Below are positions 11,986-23,890 of a stretch of DNA of 64,000 bases, piece by piece; position 1 is the stretch's first letter, and each line of letters opens with the position of its first letter. This DNA is from Buxus sempervirens (Eukaryota; Streptophyta; Magnoliopsida; Buxales; Buxaceae): assembly GCA_947561395.2 (NCBI GenBank), contig OX387182.1, positions 56,629,283 to 56,693,282 on the forward strand. The letters run 5' to 3'. A program made the translations under genes and the position numbers. Under the pieces are notes generated by a model. That model made no database searches and had not been told where the DNA came from. It worked only from the letters and a program-made list of their open reading frames with translations.

Positions 11986-12784
11986 TTGCCTATAAATAGA
12001 GAGGCCACCCCCTTCATTTGGACAAGCCCTCTCCTCTGGCTTTCCCCCTTTTCCTCTTGATACTTCCCACGGCCAAGTTCTGCCCAGTTGCCACCACCCT
12101 ACCCAAGCCAACATAATGTCCAAAATACCCTTGCCTCCCCAAGATCATGCCTAAACCCCCAAAAACCTCCTCCTAAACCCAATCTCCTATCCAATCCCTT
12201 TCAAGTTTAACCTGAAAAATCCAACGGGACGCGGAAGCGCTGCCGAAATCACCAGAGAAGCATTACATCACCAAATCCAAAGAGTACTAGTGTGGTAACT
12301 TTTATATCAATTTCTCTTTTAATATATAAATTATTTCATTTAAATGTTCTTTTATTACTATGCTATTGACCCATTGGCTCCATTGTTGGTTGAAGAGTTC
12401 CCACACAAATAAGCACTGTCTTATGGAGTAAAAAGGAGATGGGACCATAAAACTAATAAAAGAAGGAAACAACCTTGCTTAATTGGTTGAACTTATAAGT
12501 GTAAGAGGGATTTGTCCTCTGTGAATGCTTTCATGTAATCCCCTTCCCACTATCACCTCTTTTGCCACCTTACCAGAAGATGACAAGGTCCCCAAAATGA
12601 AGTTTAGTCCCATTCAAAAGTACCAAAAAGGAAGAAAAGAAAGAAGACTTGAAGATGGTGAATGAGGCAAATGTGCCATGACAGAAAGCATTGAAATCGC
12701 CACAGAAGCCATTAGAGGTCCCAAGAAGGCCACGGAACAGATTCAGAGGGAAATCGGCAGCAAAAATGCAAACTGAGTGGCGTC

Positions 12785-12895
12785 CGTAAACTCAGGTCGG
12801 TCCAGCCTGGACCGTGTTTAGTTCACGGACAGGGGAGACCGTGATTCATTCACGGTCAGGCTGGACCGTAGAGAAAACACGGGCACTTGTAAAAT
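12785..12895. repeat. Second palindrome cluster in the Tat-like solo LTR
   Basis: Contains GTCCGTAAACTCAGG, GGACCGTGTTTAGTTCACGG, GACCGTGATTCATTCACGGTC and CTGGACCGTAG. These are imperfect palindromes with a GACCGT arm, a variant of the CCCGTA arm upstream. Confidence 0.75.
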
Positions 12896-13616
12896 AATGT
12901 AAAAATTGTAATTTCTTGGTTCGGTTGGACTGGATCCGGCCTAAGCCGGCTTGAACCATCCCCTTAAAACATTTGGGCTACCTTAAGCCCATTTTTGGAC
13001 TTTGGACCTAGATAGGCCCATCAAGACCCCTTTGGCCCACTTGTGGGGCCCACTTTTGACTGGCCCATAACAGGCCTGTTTTCAGTAAACAGGTCCAAGG
13101 CCACTTGACTCTTGGCTAATGGGCCCGTTCCAAGCCCACTAAGCCCAAATAAGTTGTAAATAAATAAAATAACCAAATGGGTTACCCAATAACCCAACTG
13201 GGCCCAAAGCCCAACCATGGCAGCCCACGGGTCTTCTAACGAGACCCGGGTCCGACCCACTTCACTTGAATAAATAAAAAGATAAAATCAAGCTAAAAGG
13301 GACCCACACCTTAAGAGGGTCCCGCCAGACCTAATAAGGCAGCATGCTGGTCTAGGAAGGGTGAGGTTGACTCAAAAACCAGGGAGACCTGAGGGACCCG
13401 TCAGACCGATGGGGCGGACCGGGGTGTCTTTAGGACTTCCCCGAACAGTAACCGATGACTTAGCTAGAACTCTGAAAAGCCGCAGACCAGACTTAGACCC
13501 GATTAGGGCAAAACCGTGTCTGCCTGCACTCTCAGGCAGTGGCGACTCTGAAAGTCCCGAGGCACGCACCAAAGGTGCGCCCGGTGTGCGATCTAGGCCA
13601 GGTTTAGGTGCGCACA

Positions 13617-14918
13617 GGACTCTTTTAGAATCATTATGGCATTGGTGGCTCATTATGATTTAGAGTTACACCAAATGGATGTGAAAACAGCCTTTCTGAA
13701 TGGAAGTTTGGATGAAGAGGTTTACATGGAGCAGCCAGAAGGCTACTCTGAAAAGGGAAAAGATCATCTGGTCTGTAAGCTGAAAAAGTCTATCTATGGA
13801 CTTAAACAAGCTTCCCCTCAATGGTATCTCAAGTTCAATACTTCCATTGTTGCCTTTGGATTTAAGGAAAACATCGTTGATTGATGTATATACCTAAAGG
13901 TCAGTGGGAGCAAGTTTATTTTCCTGATTCTTTATGTAGACGATATATTGTTGGCCAGTAGTGATCTAGGTCTATTGTATGAGACTAAGAGCTTCCTCTC
14001 AAAGAATTTTGAAATGAAAGATATGGGTGAGGCATCCTTCATAATCGGAATTGAAATCTTTCGAGACCGAAAGCGAGGACTGTTAGGATTGTCTCAAAAA
14101 AGTTATATTGAAAGAATTCTTGAGAGATTTAGCATGAAGAATTGTGCATCTATAGATACCCCAATAATGAAAGGTGATAAGTTCAGCATATCTCAGTGTC
14201 CTAAAAATGAGTGGGAGCGTAAAGAGATGGAAAAGATTCCGTATGCATCAGCTGTGGGAAGTTTAATATATGCACAGATCTGTACAAGACCTGATATTAG
14301 TTTTGCAGTTGGCTTGCTTGGTCGTTACCAAAGTAACCCAGGAATGTCTCATTGGAAAGCTGCAAAGAGGGTGCTGCGTTATTTGCAAGGAACTAAGGAT
14401 TATTCACTCATCTTTAGAAGAACTGTCAATGTTGAGGTGATTGGATATTCAGACTCCGATTTTGCTGGTTGCACAAATAGCAGGAAATCCACCTCTGGAT
14501 ATGTATTTTTGCTAGCTAGTGGAGCCATTTCATGGAGAAGCATGAAGCAAACCATTATTGCTTCATGTACAATGGAGGCTGAATTTGTGGCGTGCTTTGA
14601 AGCCACAGTACATGCCTTATGGCTAAGGAACTTTATTTCAAGGCTTGGAGTTGTTGATTCTATATCCAAGCCACTGAGAATTCGTTGTGATAATTCCTTT
14701 GCAGTCTTTTTCTCCAAGAATGATAGGTATTCTAATGGTGCAAAACATATAGAGCTTAAATACCTAAGTGTGAAGGAGGAAGTACAAAAACAAACAGTGT
14801 CCGTAGAACATATCAAGACTTCTCTTATGATTGTTGATCCATTAACGAAGGGGTTAGCAGCAAAGTAGTTTAAAGAACATGTTGAAAATATGGGTCTTAT
14901 GTCTTTACTCATGATGTG
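13617..14918 (+). pseudogene. Ty1/copia pol fragment: reverse transcriptase and RNase H
   Basis: The frame shows LHQMDVKTAFLNGSLDEEVY, KKSIYGLKQASPQWY, the catalytic LYVDDILLAS, MKDMGEASFIIGIEIF, then the connection region and RNase H (VIGYSDSDFAGC, RKSTSGYVF, MEAEFVACFEA, IRCDNSFAVFFSKN, KHIELKYL, DPLTKGL). A TGA interrupts after ENIVD near 13882, before the catalytic motif, and a TAG follows GLAAK. It is the 3' third of the copia element starting at 6789, followed by a polypurine tract and 3' LTR. Confidence 0.9.
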
Positions 14919-15430
14919 AACATGTTGATGAGCTCATTGATGTATTGATTGTTTTCTTTTGGACATACATGGATATATCATTATAGTTGTTTCTGTTTTT
15001 TGTTTTCCATTTATATGTACGTTAAATGGCATGGATGAATGTTAGCAAGAAAATGTCTGAAATAGACATGAATGTGAACCCAAGGCATTAAAGTTTTATG
15101 GCCTTAGAATAATCCCTATTAAAGATCATGTTGAATGAAGTTACAAGTGTTATAGTACATGGAAGGAATTTTGTTGATTATATAACAAATGACCGCCATG
15201 ACTCGCATTGGTTTCTAGTTCAACATCGATATGATGGAACTCATATTTAGTACACTGAACTATAAGTGTTTTTCCAAAAATAAAATGTGCACATGTATGG
15301 TTTTGTTTGTTTTAAACCCATAGAGTCGTTTTTACAGAAAACAAACTTTTTTTTTTGAAGTAAAATGTTTTTCAATGGCAAAATAAATGTTTTGTTTTGG
15401 GAATAAATTTACGGAAAACAAGTGGGAGAA

Positions 15431-15864
15431 TGTTAGAATATTAATTAATATTCATTAAAGTGTCCCACACACCCCATGACATTCAATTAATAAAGTATGG
15501 GTTTAATGGTTCAGTTATAGGGAGTTGTTATTATGAGTTGAAGTGAGGGGTTAAAAATTCAATTAATTTCCTTGATGGTTAGAAACTCTATTATATAAAA
15601 ATGGAGAGACTTTAGGATTCTCACCTACAACAACAACAGTGTGTGCCTCAAGCCATCACGAGACACTTTCAAGAAAGTTGCTAGGGTGATCCTTCTCTCT
15701 CAAGGCAAGAATATCTTCTGCAATGGATTCATTCAGGTATGTTCTTCAATACTTATTCCATGTTAAAGTATGTGAGAATCGTGTGATTCAAGATTTTGTA
15801 TGATAAAATGTTTATATAATAATTTTAAACATCATTCTCATCTTTTTCATCATTTTCCACTGCA
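15431..15864 (+). mobile_element. 3' LTR of the broken copia element
   Basis: Preceded by the polypurine stretch ACAAGTGGGAGAA (15418-15430), the LTR begins TGTTAGAATATT. It contains TATATAAAAA near 15593 and a donor-like CAG/GTATGT near 15735. The 3' end is uncertain: CCACTGCA (15864) or GAGCACA (15874) would fit, and no 5' LTR is present for comparison. Confidence 0.6.
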
Positions 15865-17129
15865 TTCTGAGCACAAACAGCATACAATAACACCAGTTTA
15901 AGAAAAATTGTAGGATATTTAAAGCCCATCAATAAGTTTACTACATTGGAGTACTCATCCAAAAAAAAAAAAGCATCAGCATATTCTATCTTGTGTGACC
16001 ATTAATGCATTTGTACATATTACAGGTGTAACAACAAGTTACTTTCCATTACAAGAGGCAGTCAAGTGCTAATTCGTTATCCACTGGGTTATAAGTCAAA
16101 CTGCGAACCATTTAGCAAATCAAAATATAATAATAAGACTATTATGTGGATTACGATTAGGGTTCCTCTAATTAAAAGTTTTTTTTCTTTTCCTAAATAT
16201 CCCTTGGCCCCAAACATCAACATCTCTTTCAAATTTTTGCCCCTTTTTTTTTTTGGGTAATTATACGATACCTAATTGCATTAATTTCTTCACATACCAC
16301 TTGATTTAGGACTCATTAATCAAGTAATAGTACTAAAACACCCTTTTATTCTCATAATGGGCTGCACACTTGGCTTTTTATATCTAACCTAGGTCTAACA
16401 TAAGTCCAATTGAATTTTTCTTAAGCCCAAGAAGGTTAATTAATTAATTATTTATTTAATCAATTATACTAATTAGGAAAAGACAAAATCAACCCTAAGT
16501 TATTTCTAGGTCATTACAAAATATTACTTCATTTTGTATTTCATTTCTAGCAAGCATGCAGCATCTCCTCTAGTTGGCTTGGTTCCAGTCCACAAACTGG
16601 AGGTTATTGAGAGAGGTTAGCAAAATTCATAAGACCAAGCAAAATATGAGTTTTAGTGAACTCTTCACTCATAGTTGAATGCTTGAACTACGAACCAAGT
16701 CAGTCCTCTCTTTCTCAATTGCCTCCTTCAGAATTATCCAGCCACATACTTGAGGGCTTATCTTAATAGTTTTGTATACAAAGAGTCAAACAGGTAACAT
16801 GGAGTAGTTATATTTCAATGATTTATCAAGAAAAATACCTTGATTTCTAAAAAGGATAAATTGAGGGGGAAAAAATATGCTAAATTTTAATGCCCTATTA
16901 TTTTCCAAAAACATACACAAACCTTTCCTTCCACTTTCATGACTTCACTAAAAAAATGCGAAAGTTTAATCATAATTCAAGCAGGGAGAAGGTGTTGTTT
17001 CTATCCATAATCCCTTAAATTAGATCAAAATTAGGAAAAAAGATAAATAAAGACCCCTGGTGGCGAAATACCACATATCGATATTTATGATTTCAATAGC
17101 ATAACGTGGCATGCCAGCAAATTGTAGCA
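15865..17129. other. No gene recognised
   Basis: AT-rich sequence with long T and A runs (16165-16258) and no frame or domain that can be supported. GTGTAACAACAAGTTAC near 16024 is a small inverted repeat. Nothing else is recognised. Confidence 0.6.
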
Positions 17130-18730
17130 AAAGTGTATGAAGCTCTGAATCCATGTTTAATATCCCAATTTGTGCTTGCTTATCTGCAAAATAATTCTTA
17201 TTTGAAGCTCAAAGTCAGAGGAGATCAGGAAGAGTAGGATATCAGAAGAGTTAAAAAGTGTCTTGAGATACCTGCATATCTTTAATGGGAAGAATATTAC
17301 ATTCAGAACTAGAGATGATGGTAAAGGTGATTGTGTCATAATCGGTTTGGGTTATCATGACATGAACAAAAGGATAATGCAGTGCAAACTTGGTTAAACC
17401 CAAGAAGATTCAGTAAGGGTGGTCCATTCTATATTTTAAACCCACAGAATTTTGTGGTTAACCGTCTGAAACCCGTGTTTTAAACAGGTTTAGATTAACC
17501 TGAGTGTTAATGAACTGTCATAGCAACCCAAAGGCATGTAAAACCAGATGGATTCTGGCATATTGGCATATCAAGTTAGAAATTGAACACAACAGGGATC
17601 CAATTAGATTCTTGAATTTCTGTTAAAAGCTAACAAATAACAACGAAAGAAAACAAGGGTTCAACTGTAGATGATCTGATTCCGTAGATGTGTTAGCACT
17701 TACAAAAGCAGTTGACGGAAACGTTGCACAGACATATATACTATTAATAAAGTTTACTAGTAAAGTAAACTGAGGAATATATCCCCAGGTTTTGGCCATC
17801 CTTTTTCCTTCTATTTTTTTGTTTCTCAAAGATTTTTCTCCACAACCAAAATAATCCCAAACTATACCACCACATCTACTTTGAAATTTAAACCTTACTC
17901 CTACTTCTATGCTAAGTTATTGGGTTGAGAACATGCAAAATGCATGTGCCACCGCTAGTTTCACAAAAAAGAAGGAAAGAAAGACCCATAAAAAACTCAG
18001 CCATCACAACCTCAAAAACCAATACTTCATTGCCGTCTTTTCCTGCCGGAGAAAGAAAGAAGAAATGAATTAAAAGATTGAAGGTGGAGAGCAGAGGGCA
18101 TAAAATTAAATGAGACGGTAATCTCGTTAGAAATTAGGGTTTTTTTAAGCTTGCTTTCGTCTAAACAAAATCAGGGCAAATAAGTAATTTTATAATGAAG
18201 GGTGTTTTGGTCTTTTGTTATGCACACAAGCAACGGAGTTTAATCATAAATTGACAGTAGACGGGTGTGGCTAATGGCTATACATTGCGCAAATCTCAAG
18301 GGAGGCGAGTATCTGTAAATTTCCCTATTTTTTTGGAAAGAAATGTATTAAAAAAAGTCAATATGAGAAACACCAATGTGAGGGAACTTTTCATGCCTTC
18401 CATGTAACATTTGCAGTGCTCTCTAGAATGATCCTATATGATAACTAAAAGCTATTATTCTTTTTTCTATTTTCCAACTTCCATCAGAAAATATCAAGTT
18501 ATAGTTAAATAACCAATTCTTCTATTGATTATCTATATCTGAATTGAAATTTACCTTTTCAATTCAGATATCAAATTATAAAATATCAAGTTATAGTGAA
18601 AACTATAACTTGAAATTTATAGTGAAATTTACTATACCTTTTCATCACAAAATATCAAGTTATGGTGAAATTTATTAATTATTGTTTTTTTATTTCTAAA
18701 CAGTTTTTAAGACATCGTTTCTAATAGTAT
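17130..18730. repeat. Segmental-duplication flank, copy 1
   Basis: 17130-17650 (CTCTGAATCCATGTTTAATA onward) is closely repeated at about 50185-50700 and more distantly at 20770-21180. 18460-18730 matches 50890-51063, including GGCATCGTTTCTA-like sequence. These copies flank DUF247 genes and mark the edges of the duplicated unit. No gene is seen inside. Confidence 0.75.
18535..18612. repeat. Two adjacent perfect hairpins upstream of the first DUF247 gene
   Basis: Hairpin 1 has 15-bp arms ATATCTGAATTGAAA (18535-18549) and its complement at 18557-18571, with a 7-nt loop. Hairpin 2 has 11-bp arms CAAGTTATAGT (18587-18597) and ACTATAACTTG (18602-18612) around a GAAA loop. The paralogous flank near 50920-51000 lacks them. 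Confidence 0.85.
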
Positions 18731-18965
18731 TGTGCCTAATCCCCCACACAACACAGAATCCCTTGCATAGTGCACTTTAAGTAATAAACAATACAAGAAC
18801 CTAGCCAAAGTGAAGCATACAACTTTGTATCTGATATAAGAAATGAATAAAATTTGATCTCACCTCTATATTTGGAATGTTCTTGGAAGAGAATCCCCCA
18901 CGATATCTTTGCTTCGTGGGGTGATAAAATATAGGATCCCTCCATGTAGGATCACTGGCTATTAT

Positions 18966-18974
18966 TATATATTA
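18966..18974 (+). promoter_or_regulatory. Candidate TATA box of DUF247 gene A
   Basis: TATATATTA stands at the place where the paralogues have TATAAA (27148, 38339, 47986), in a shared context ending in GTTGGGA and followed by TTGATCTTTTGTG. It lies about 205 bp before the ATG at 19178. Confidence 0.5.
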
Positions 18975-19177
18975 GTTGGGACTCGGGAGTCTTGATCTTT
19001 TGTGCCAAGGAACCATATTCTATAGCATTTGCATGGTTCGATCAATTAATGCTTGGAACGTGAGAAAAAGAAGATCCTCCAAAACTGTTATTTATGTTTG
19101 GTATGATCCCATCGACTGTAATATAAAATTGCAAGACACTCCAATCTCAATCTTCCCTGCTACCTTTGTGTGAGACA

Positions 19178-20545
19178 ATGGAACTGGCTGAAGAAACGAC
19201 CACACAAATCCCCAACACCAGTGATGACACCGAGAGTAATATATTCACAGAAGAAGGCAGTACAAGTTTCAGTACCAGCAACGACATAGAGTGGTTAATT
19301 TCTATACCGCCGGATGGAGGGGAGGAGCTCGGAACTGCAGAATCTCAAAAGCCCAAGATACAGCAGGTTCCTAAGATGCTGCGGCATCTCTACCGCAAGG
19401 ACAATTGTTTTGATCCCATGATAGTTTCCATCGGTCCTTACCACCATGGAAAGCCTGAGCTCCAGCTAGCAGAGAAGATCAAGATTACGACTGCACGACA
19501 ATTTGTGTGGGACAGAAGCAACAAAAACGTTGATGCCTTCTACAAGAGTGTTGCAGAAGTGTCCAGCAATGCAAGAGGGTGCTACACTGCAGGTTCTACA
19601 ACTCGGTTCAGTGACAAAGAATTTGCGGATATGATGTTCCTTGATGGTTGTTTCATTCTGCATCTTATTGATTGCATGATGAACAACAAACGCAAAGGCA
19701 TAAAAATGAAGTGTCACCAGATTGCATTTGTGCTAAGAGACTTGTTCTTGCTGGAGAACCAACTCCCTTTTGTAGTTCTTCAGGCTCTAATGAGCTTGAA
19801 ATTCCCTGGAGATCAAGGGATTGCCATGGTTAAGGCTTTTATCAAGCGGCGAATTAGGGCCCCAGAGTCCGTATCTAAGGAGTCAGGTGCTGAACCTCTT
19901 CATCTTCTTGAACTTATGAGAACTGAGCTCCTTGGAAGAAGTTCAACTACTGATTCTCCTCTTCTGGAAGGTGCGGGTGGGCAAACCTTTCGATCAGTGA
20001 AGGAGCTTAAAACCGCTGGTATTAAGTTCAAGAAGAGCAATACTTCGTGTTTTAATGACATTACCTTCAAACCAGGCATCATTTCTGGAACATTGAGGCT
20101 CCCTCCAGTAGCCATTGATGATTCAAGCAAGGCCAAGTTCTTGAACTTGATTGCCTATGAAGCATGTCCTGATACTCCAGATGACTATGGGATTACCTCT
20201 TACATCTGTTTCATGGATAAACTCATTGATCTTCCAAGTGATGTGACGGAGCTTAGATCAAAAGGCATAGTTCAAAACTTCGTCGGCAGCGATGAAGAAG
20301 TGGCCAAGTTGTTCAATGAGATTGCTACTGAATTGGTGCCAAATCCACGTACCTACGCAACAGTAGGAGATGGTATTGAGAAGATATACAAGAACAAACG
20401 CATAAACTGGATGACTGAAATTTGTCACAAACATTGCAGTACCCCGTGGAAAATTATCGCGTTACTTGCTGGAATCTATGTTCTCGTCATAAGCACTGTC
20501 CAGACCCATTTCACTATCCTCCCTCTAAAGAAGGATGGCCACTAA
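19178..20545 (+). CDS. DUF247 family protein (gene A), intact
   Basis: A 455-residue plant DUF247 (PF03140) protein. Visible in order: a variable Ser/Thr-rich N-terminus (1-45), QQVPKMLRHLYRKD and IVSIGPYHHG (about 62-92), MMFLDGCFILHL, LRDLFLLENQLPFVVLQAL, FKPGIISGTLRLPPV, SSKAKFLNLIAYEACPD and ITSYICFMDKLIDL. A C-terminal hydrophobic segment (IIALLAGIYVLVISTVQTHF, about 425-447) suggests a single-pass membrane anchor. The ATG at 19178 was chosen because the paralogue at 48152 starts at the same aligned position; upstream frames are not conserved. The frame is continuous, without introns. Biochemical function is unknown; in grasses some DUF247 genes act at self-incompatibility loci, but nothing here shows that role. 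By eye it is very similar to gene D at 48152. Confidence 0.93.
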   Translation: MELAEETTTQIPNTSDDTESNIFTEEGSTSFSTSNDIEWLISIPPDGGEELGTAESQKPKIQQVPKMLRHLYRKDNCFDPMIVSIGPYHHGKPELQLAEKIKITTARQFVWDRSNKNVDAFYKSVAEVSSNARGCYTAGSTTRFSDKEFADMMFLDGCFILHLIDCMMNNKRKGIKMKCHQIAFVLRDLFLLENQLPFVVLQALMSLKFPGDQGIAMVKAFIKRRIRAPESVSKESGAEPLHLLELMRTELLGRSSTTDSPLLEGAGGQTFRSVKELKTAGIKFKKSNTSCFNDITFKPGIISGTLRLPPVAIDDSSKAKFLNLIAYEACPDTPDDYGITSYICFMDKLIDLPSDVTELRSKGIVQNFVGSDEEVAKLFNEIATELVPNPRTYATVGDGIEKIYKNKRINWMTEICHKHCSTPWKIIALLAGIYVLVISTVQTHFTILPLKKDGH

Positions 20546-22584
20546 TCATTGATGATGGTTGGTGGTTCATCTTTTCCACCCCCGAAAAGAGCATGGTCAT
20601 CTGATTGCAACGTCATTTCTGAAACCATCATTCTTTTTGTTCTTAAGAATTTCTAGCTTTTACATGATTTGATTGAAGCAATGGATTTTCTTTTTCCCTT
20701 TCTTTTTTCTGCACAATAGTGGCGGAACTACAAACTGTTTATTTTCAATGAATGCACCATTTTAAAGCTATGAATCCATGTTTAATAACCAATTTGAGGT
20801 TGCATAATTATCTGCAAAATAATTCTCATTTAAAGCACATTGCTAGAGGAGATCAGGATGAGTAGGATATTGGAAAGAGTTAAAAAGTGTCTTCAGATAC
20901 CCTGCGTACGTTTAATGTGAAGGATATTACATTGAAAACTAGATATATTAGTAAAGGTAATTGTATCATAATTGGTTTGGGTTGTCACACGACATCAGCA
21001 ACAGTATAATGCAATCCATGTCATTTTCAGATCCTTCATTATTTGGCAGTTACAGAATTGAATACTATGTCATTTTACTGATAATTGAAGCCATGGTTTT
21101 AAATTGTGGATTTCAAAGAAAATTTCTATTGTTTCAAAATGAAAATTTTTGAAGGAAATTTCACATTGCAACAGTTTTCTGTAAGATTATGTAAAAAAAA
21201 AAAAAAAATAAAGTTATGAGAAATATGAATGTGACGTAAATTTTCATGCCTTCTATTTCTATATAGCAAGAACAATGGGGGTAAATTTGATTAAATTTCA
21301 AAAAAAAAAAAAAAAAAAAAACAAAGAAAAGAAATAAATAGAAATTGTTGAAGAAGGTATCTTCCCACCCTGTCTCTACTTTCCACACATTTGAATTTCA
21401 GAATGCAAGTTCCCATTAAAATAATAATAATTATTATTATTAACATCCGAGACTGAAATCTTATGAAAACAGTAGCCATTCTTAATAGTAATTATTACTA
21501 ACATCCGAGACTGCAAATTCCATACTAGCTTACTTGTCTGACAAGATTTTAAAACTGTGTGAGCAACCCTACCTTATCTTTAATTGGGTCTGAGAATGCC
21601 CAAGGGAACATGGCAATGCAGCAGCATAGGCAGATCAATACACTCTAATTCAAAGTAACTGCACAGAGAACAAGCATGAATTTACAGAATGATCCCGGAT
21701 AAACAGATGCAAAGGCCTTTAATCCTATGGAAGGAAGTGAATCCAGTATTGCCATCAGACGTATCTTTAAGTCTGAAATAATCTTCTTTTACACCTGCGA
21801 AGCTTCTCTTACTTCGAAGCCCAGTACATATTTTTTTTCTTTGTTATGCCGTCCCCCATATACCAAGCTTATCATAAAACTAAAGCAAAATCCTCCAAAA
21901 TTTCCATTTTTTTTGAATCATACTACAAGTTTCTTCACTTCAAACTAAGATATCTACAATGTAATGTGATATAAATTGTAGAGGCCAGACCACAGAAGAT
22001 AACTAATAACTACTATTGCAATTTTGTAAAAGCCCAAAATTCAATTAAGTGAATTTACGGGACCATGCTAAAAAATAGTTTTTCAAGTTAATCCTACGGT
22101 CGAAAATTGATAATCCTGAGGGTCCCACACAAATCACTCTTAGGGTTCAAACGTGAGCCTATATATAAGGCTATTAGATATGGCCATGAATTAGAATTAT
22201 TTTTTGTGAAAATCACTATGATAGAGATTTCAAGAGCCCTAGCGCAAAAGTGAGCGTGGATTCTTCCCATACATATCACTTCAGGAGACAGAACACTTGG
22301 GATGAATCCAATATCACCATTAAACATATCTTTAAGTATGAAATAATCTACTCACGTGTGTCCCTTACTCCCTGGTAGCATGTGATGGGTGCCACAGGAG
22401 GTACTACTAAATCACATAGGAGATATATGAACTTTTTTTTTTGGTGATAATGAGGAGATATGTGAACTTACTTTCGAGGAAACTGGATATCAATAATGAT
22501 TATTTACATATTTAGATCCATAAATATCTTTAATACCATTGGGCTGACGTAGTCCAGAATGGGCTTCACTTACAATGTCCCAAC
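20546..22584. other. 3' flank of DUF247 gene A, duplicated pieces, no gene
   Basis: 20770-21180 is a diverged copy of 17130-17560 and 50185-50600. Poly(A) runs lie at about 21193-21208 and 21299-21321, and an ATAATAATAATTATTATTAT palindromic microsatellite near 21420. A roughly 45-bp segment containing CTTTAAGTCTGAAATAATCT at about 21740-21785 recurs, diverged, near 22300-22350. From about 22360 the sequence is the 5' flank shared with 34560 and 46985. Confidence 0.65.
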
Positions 22585-23031
22585 TAGAGCCGGCAAAATG
22601 CCACCTGACCCAACGGGTCAACCCAATTATAAACGGGTTGGGTTGAACCGTAATTGGGTTGGGTGCGGGTTGGGGTTTCCTCAACCCGCCAGTAATCGGG
22701 TCAACCCGATTATGACCCGCCAACTCGACAGGCAACCCGCTTTAAAAAAAAGATGGCAAAAGTGTCATGTTTCGACTCGATTAACCCCAAAACCCGACCC
22801 GAACCCGGTACAACCTGATCCAATTAACCCCCCAACCCTATTTTAATAATATTTTTTGAAAAATAAAAAATAAAAAAAATAAACGGGTTGGCGGGTTGAA
22901 CCCGTTTATTGGCGGGTTGGGTTTGGGTTGGGGGTTTTCCAACCCGCCTTAATTTAGTCCAACCCAATTATGACCCGATTAACCCCCAACCTGATTATGA
23001 CCCGACCCAACCCGACCCATTGCCAACTCTA
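22585..23031. mobile_element. hAT MITE with perfect 8-bp target duplication
   Basis: Begins TAGAGCCGGCAA and ends TTGCCAACTCTA (imperfect terminal inverted repeats). It is flanked by GTCCCAAC at 22577-22584 and 23032-23039. The paralogous flank near 34726 has a single GTCCCAAC and no insert, an empty site that confirms the borders. The 447-bp interior is dense in GGGTTGGG/AACCCGACCC words in both orientations and has no transposase. The 8-bp duplication and TAGAG ends fit the hAT superfamily. Confidence 0.92.
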
Positions 23032-23306
23032 GTCCCAACATAGCCCACAATTCGCTCATGCCTTAAACCTTGGGCGTGAATCGACTCTCTTGGGAGTGCG
23101 TGCTTTATCGGCTGTTCTAATGGCTCTGTGTTGCATTAGACCTCCAGGCATCAATCATGGCTCTAAGGAGAAGTTATTATGCAACTCAACAAGGTCTTGA
23201 AAGTATCAATATGCATTCTTGAAGAAAAGACTGATCGTCATTCATGAATTCACTATAAAACTTCAAATGAACCTTTCTTCATAAACAGACACTAATCAGC
23301 CTCTTC

Positions 23307-23517
23307 TGTGATATCCCGATCCCACATCGGAAACGGATGAATGCTAGATAAGGTATAAGAGTCAGAGAGAACATTTAACTTAACAAGGTGACTTTTGAGG
23401 ACAAAACCCTATGAGTTGAGGCCCAAAGCGAACAACACATCACTGGGTTGGGTCGTTGCAAATGGTATCATAGCTAGATCCAAATCCAGTAATGGAGAAA
23501 TTGTGATATCCAATACA
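23307..23517 (+). mobile_element. TRIM-like miniature retroelement with a decayed second LTR
   Basis: An LTR of 154 bp (TGTGATATCCC at 23307 to CGTTGCA at 23460) is followed at once by AATGGTATCATAGC, a primer-binding-site-like match to initiator Met tRNA. After 41 bp a remnant of a second LTR (TGTGATATCCAATACA) ends at 23517. Flanks are TCTTC on both sides (23302-23306 and 23518-23522). The paralogous position near 35002 lacks the element; the one at 47361 has a solo LTR. Confidence 0.8.
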
Positions 23518-23890
23518 TCTTCATAAACAAAGAAGATTGATTCAATGATCTACCGCCCATCTCCATGATAAGGTTATTTTTTTCAGAAGGAAAATCAAAT
23601 TACATGCATCTACCAACTTCAAGTATTATTTTTTATTTATTTATTTACTTCTAGAACTACAGATTTCTTGTGGAAATTAAGCACAAGATACAAAAAAAAA
23701 CTAAATTAGAATTTTAACGAAGCTTTTTTCATGGAGGGGTACGCATATTCCACCACATTCTGCAGGATTCCTTGCACAGTGATCTGAAGACTAAAGTAGT
23801 AACCAAAGCAAGAACCTAGAGCCACAGTAAAGCAAACGACTTATATCTATAGAAGAATCCAGTTTGATCATCTGTACAGCATGCACCCTC

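Larger units (their letters stand above)
11212..13616 (+). mobile_element. Complete solo LTR of the Tat-like family, in the copia reverse transcriptase
   Basis: Bounded by TGTAGACACC and TGCGCACA with a perfect 5-bp duplication GGACT (11207-11211 and 13617-13621); 2405 bp. It contains two 148-bp repeats at the start, a palindrome cluster at 11770-11985, a TATA box CCTATAAATAGA near 11990, a second palindrome cluster at 12785-12895, and a 3' end shared with LTR-I and LTR-II. Its first ten bases equal those of the Tat element LTR at 52784, but the remainder differs, so it is a related family rather than the same one. No genes. Confidence 0.9.
22360..23890. repeat. DUF247 5' flank unit, copy before pseudogene B
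   Basis: Shares GGTGCCACAGGAGGTACT, AATCACATAGGAGATAT, ACTTTCGAGGAAACTGGATA, AATCGACTCTCTTGGGAGTG, TTAGACCTCCAGGCATCAAT and the final block up to GCATGCACCCTC with 34560-35226/38140-38280 and 46985-47910. This copy carries a hAT MITE and a TRIM-like element. It is cut by the solo LTR at 23891. Confidence 0.85.

Noticed and set aside
22585-23031. Telomere-like GGGTTGG/CCAACCC runs
   Set aside because: The words do not match the plant telomere unit TTTAGGG, and the block is bounded by hAT-type ends and an 8-bp duplication.
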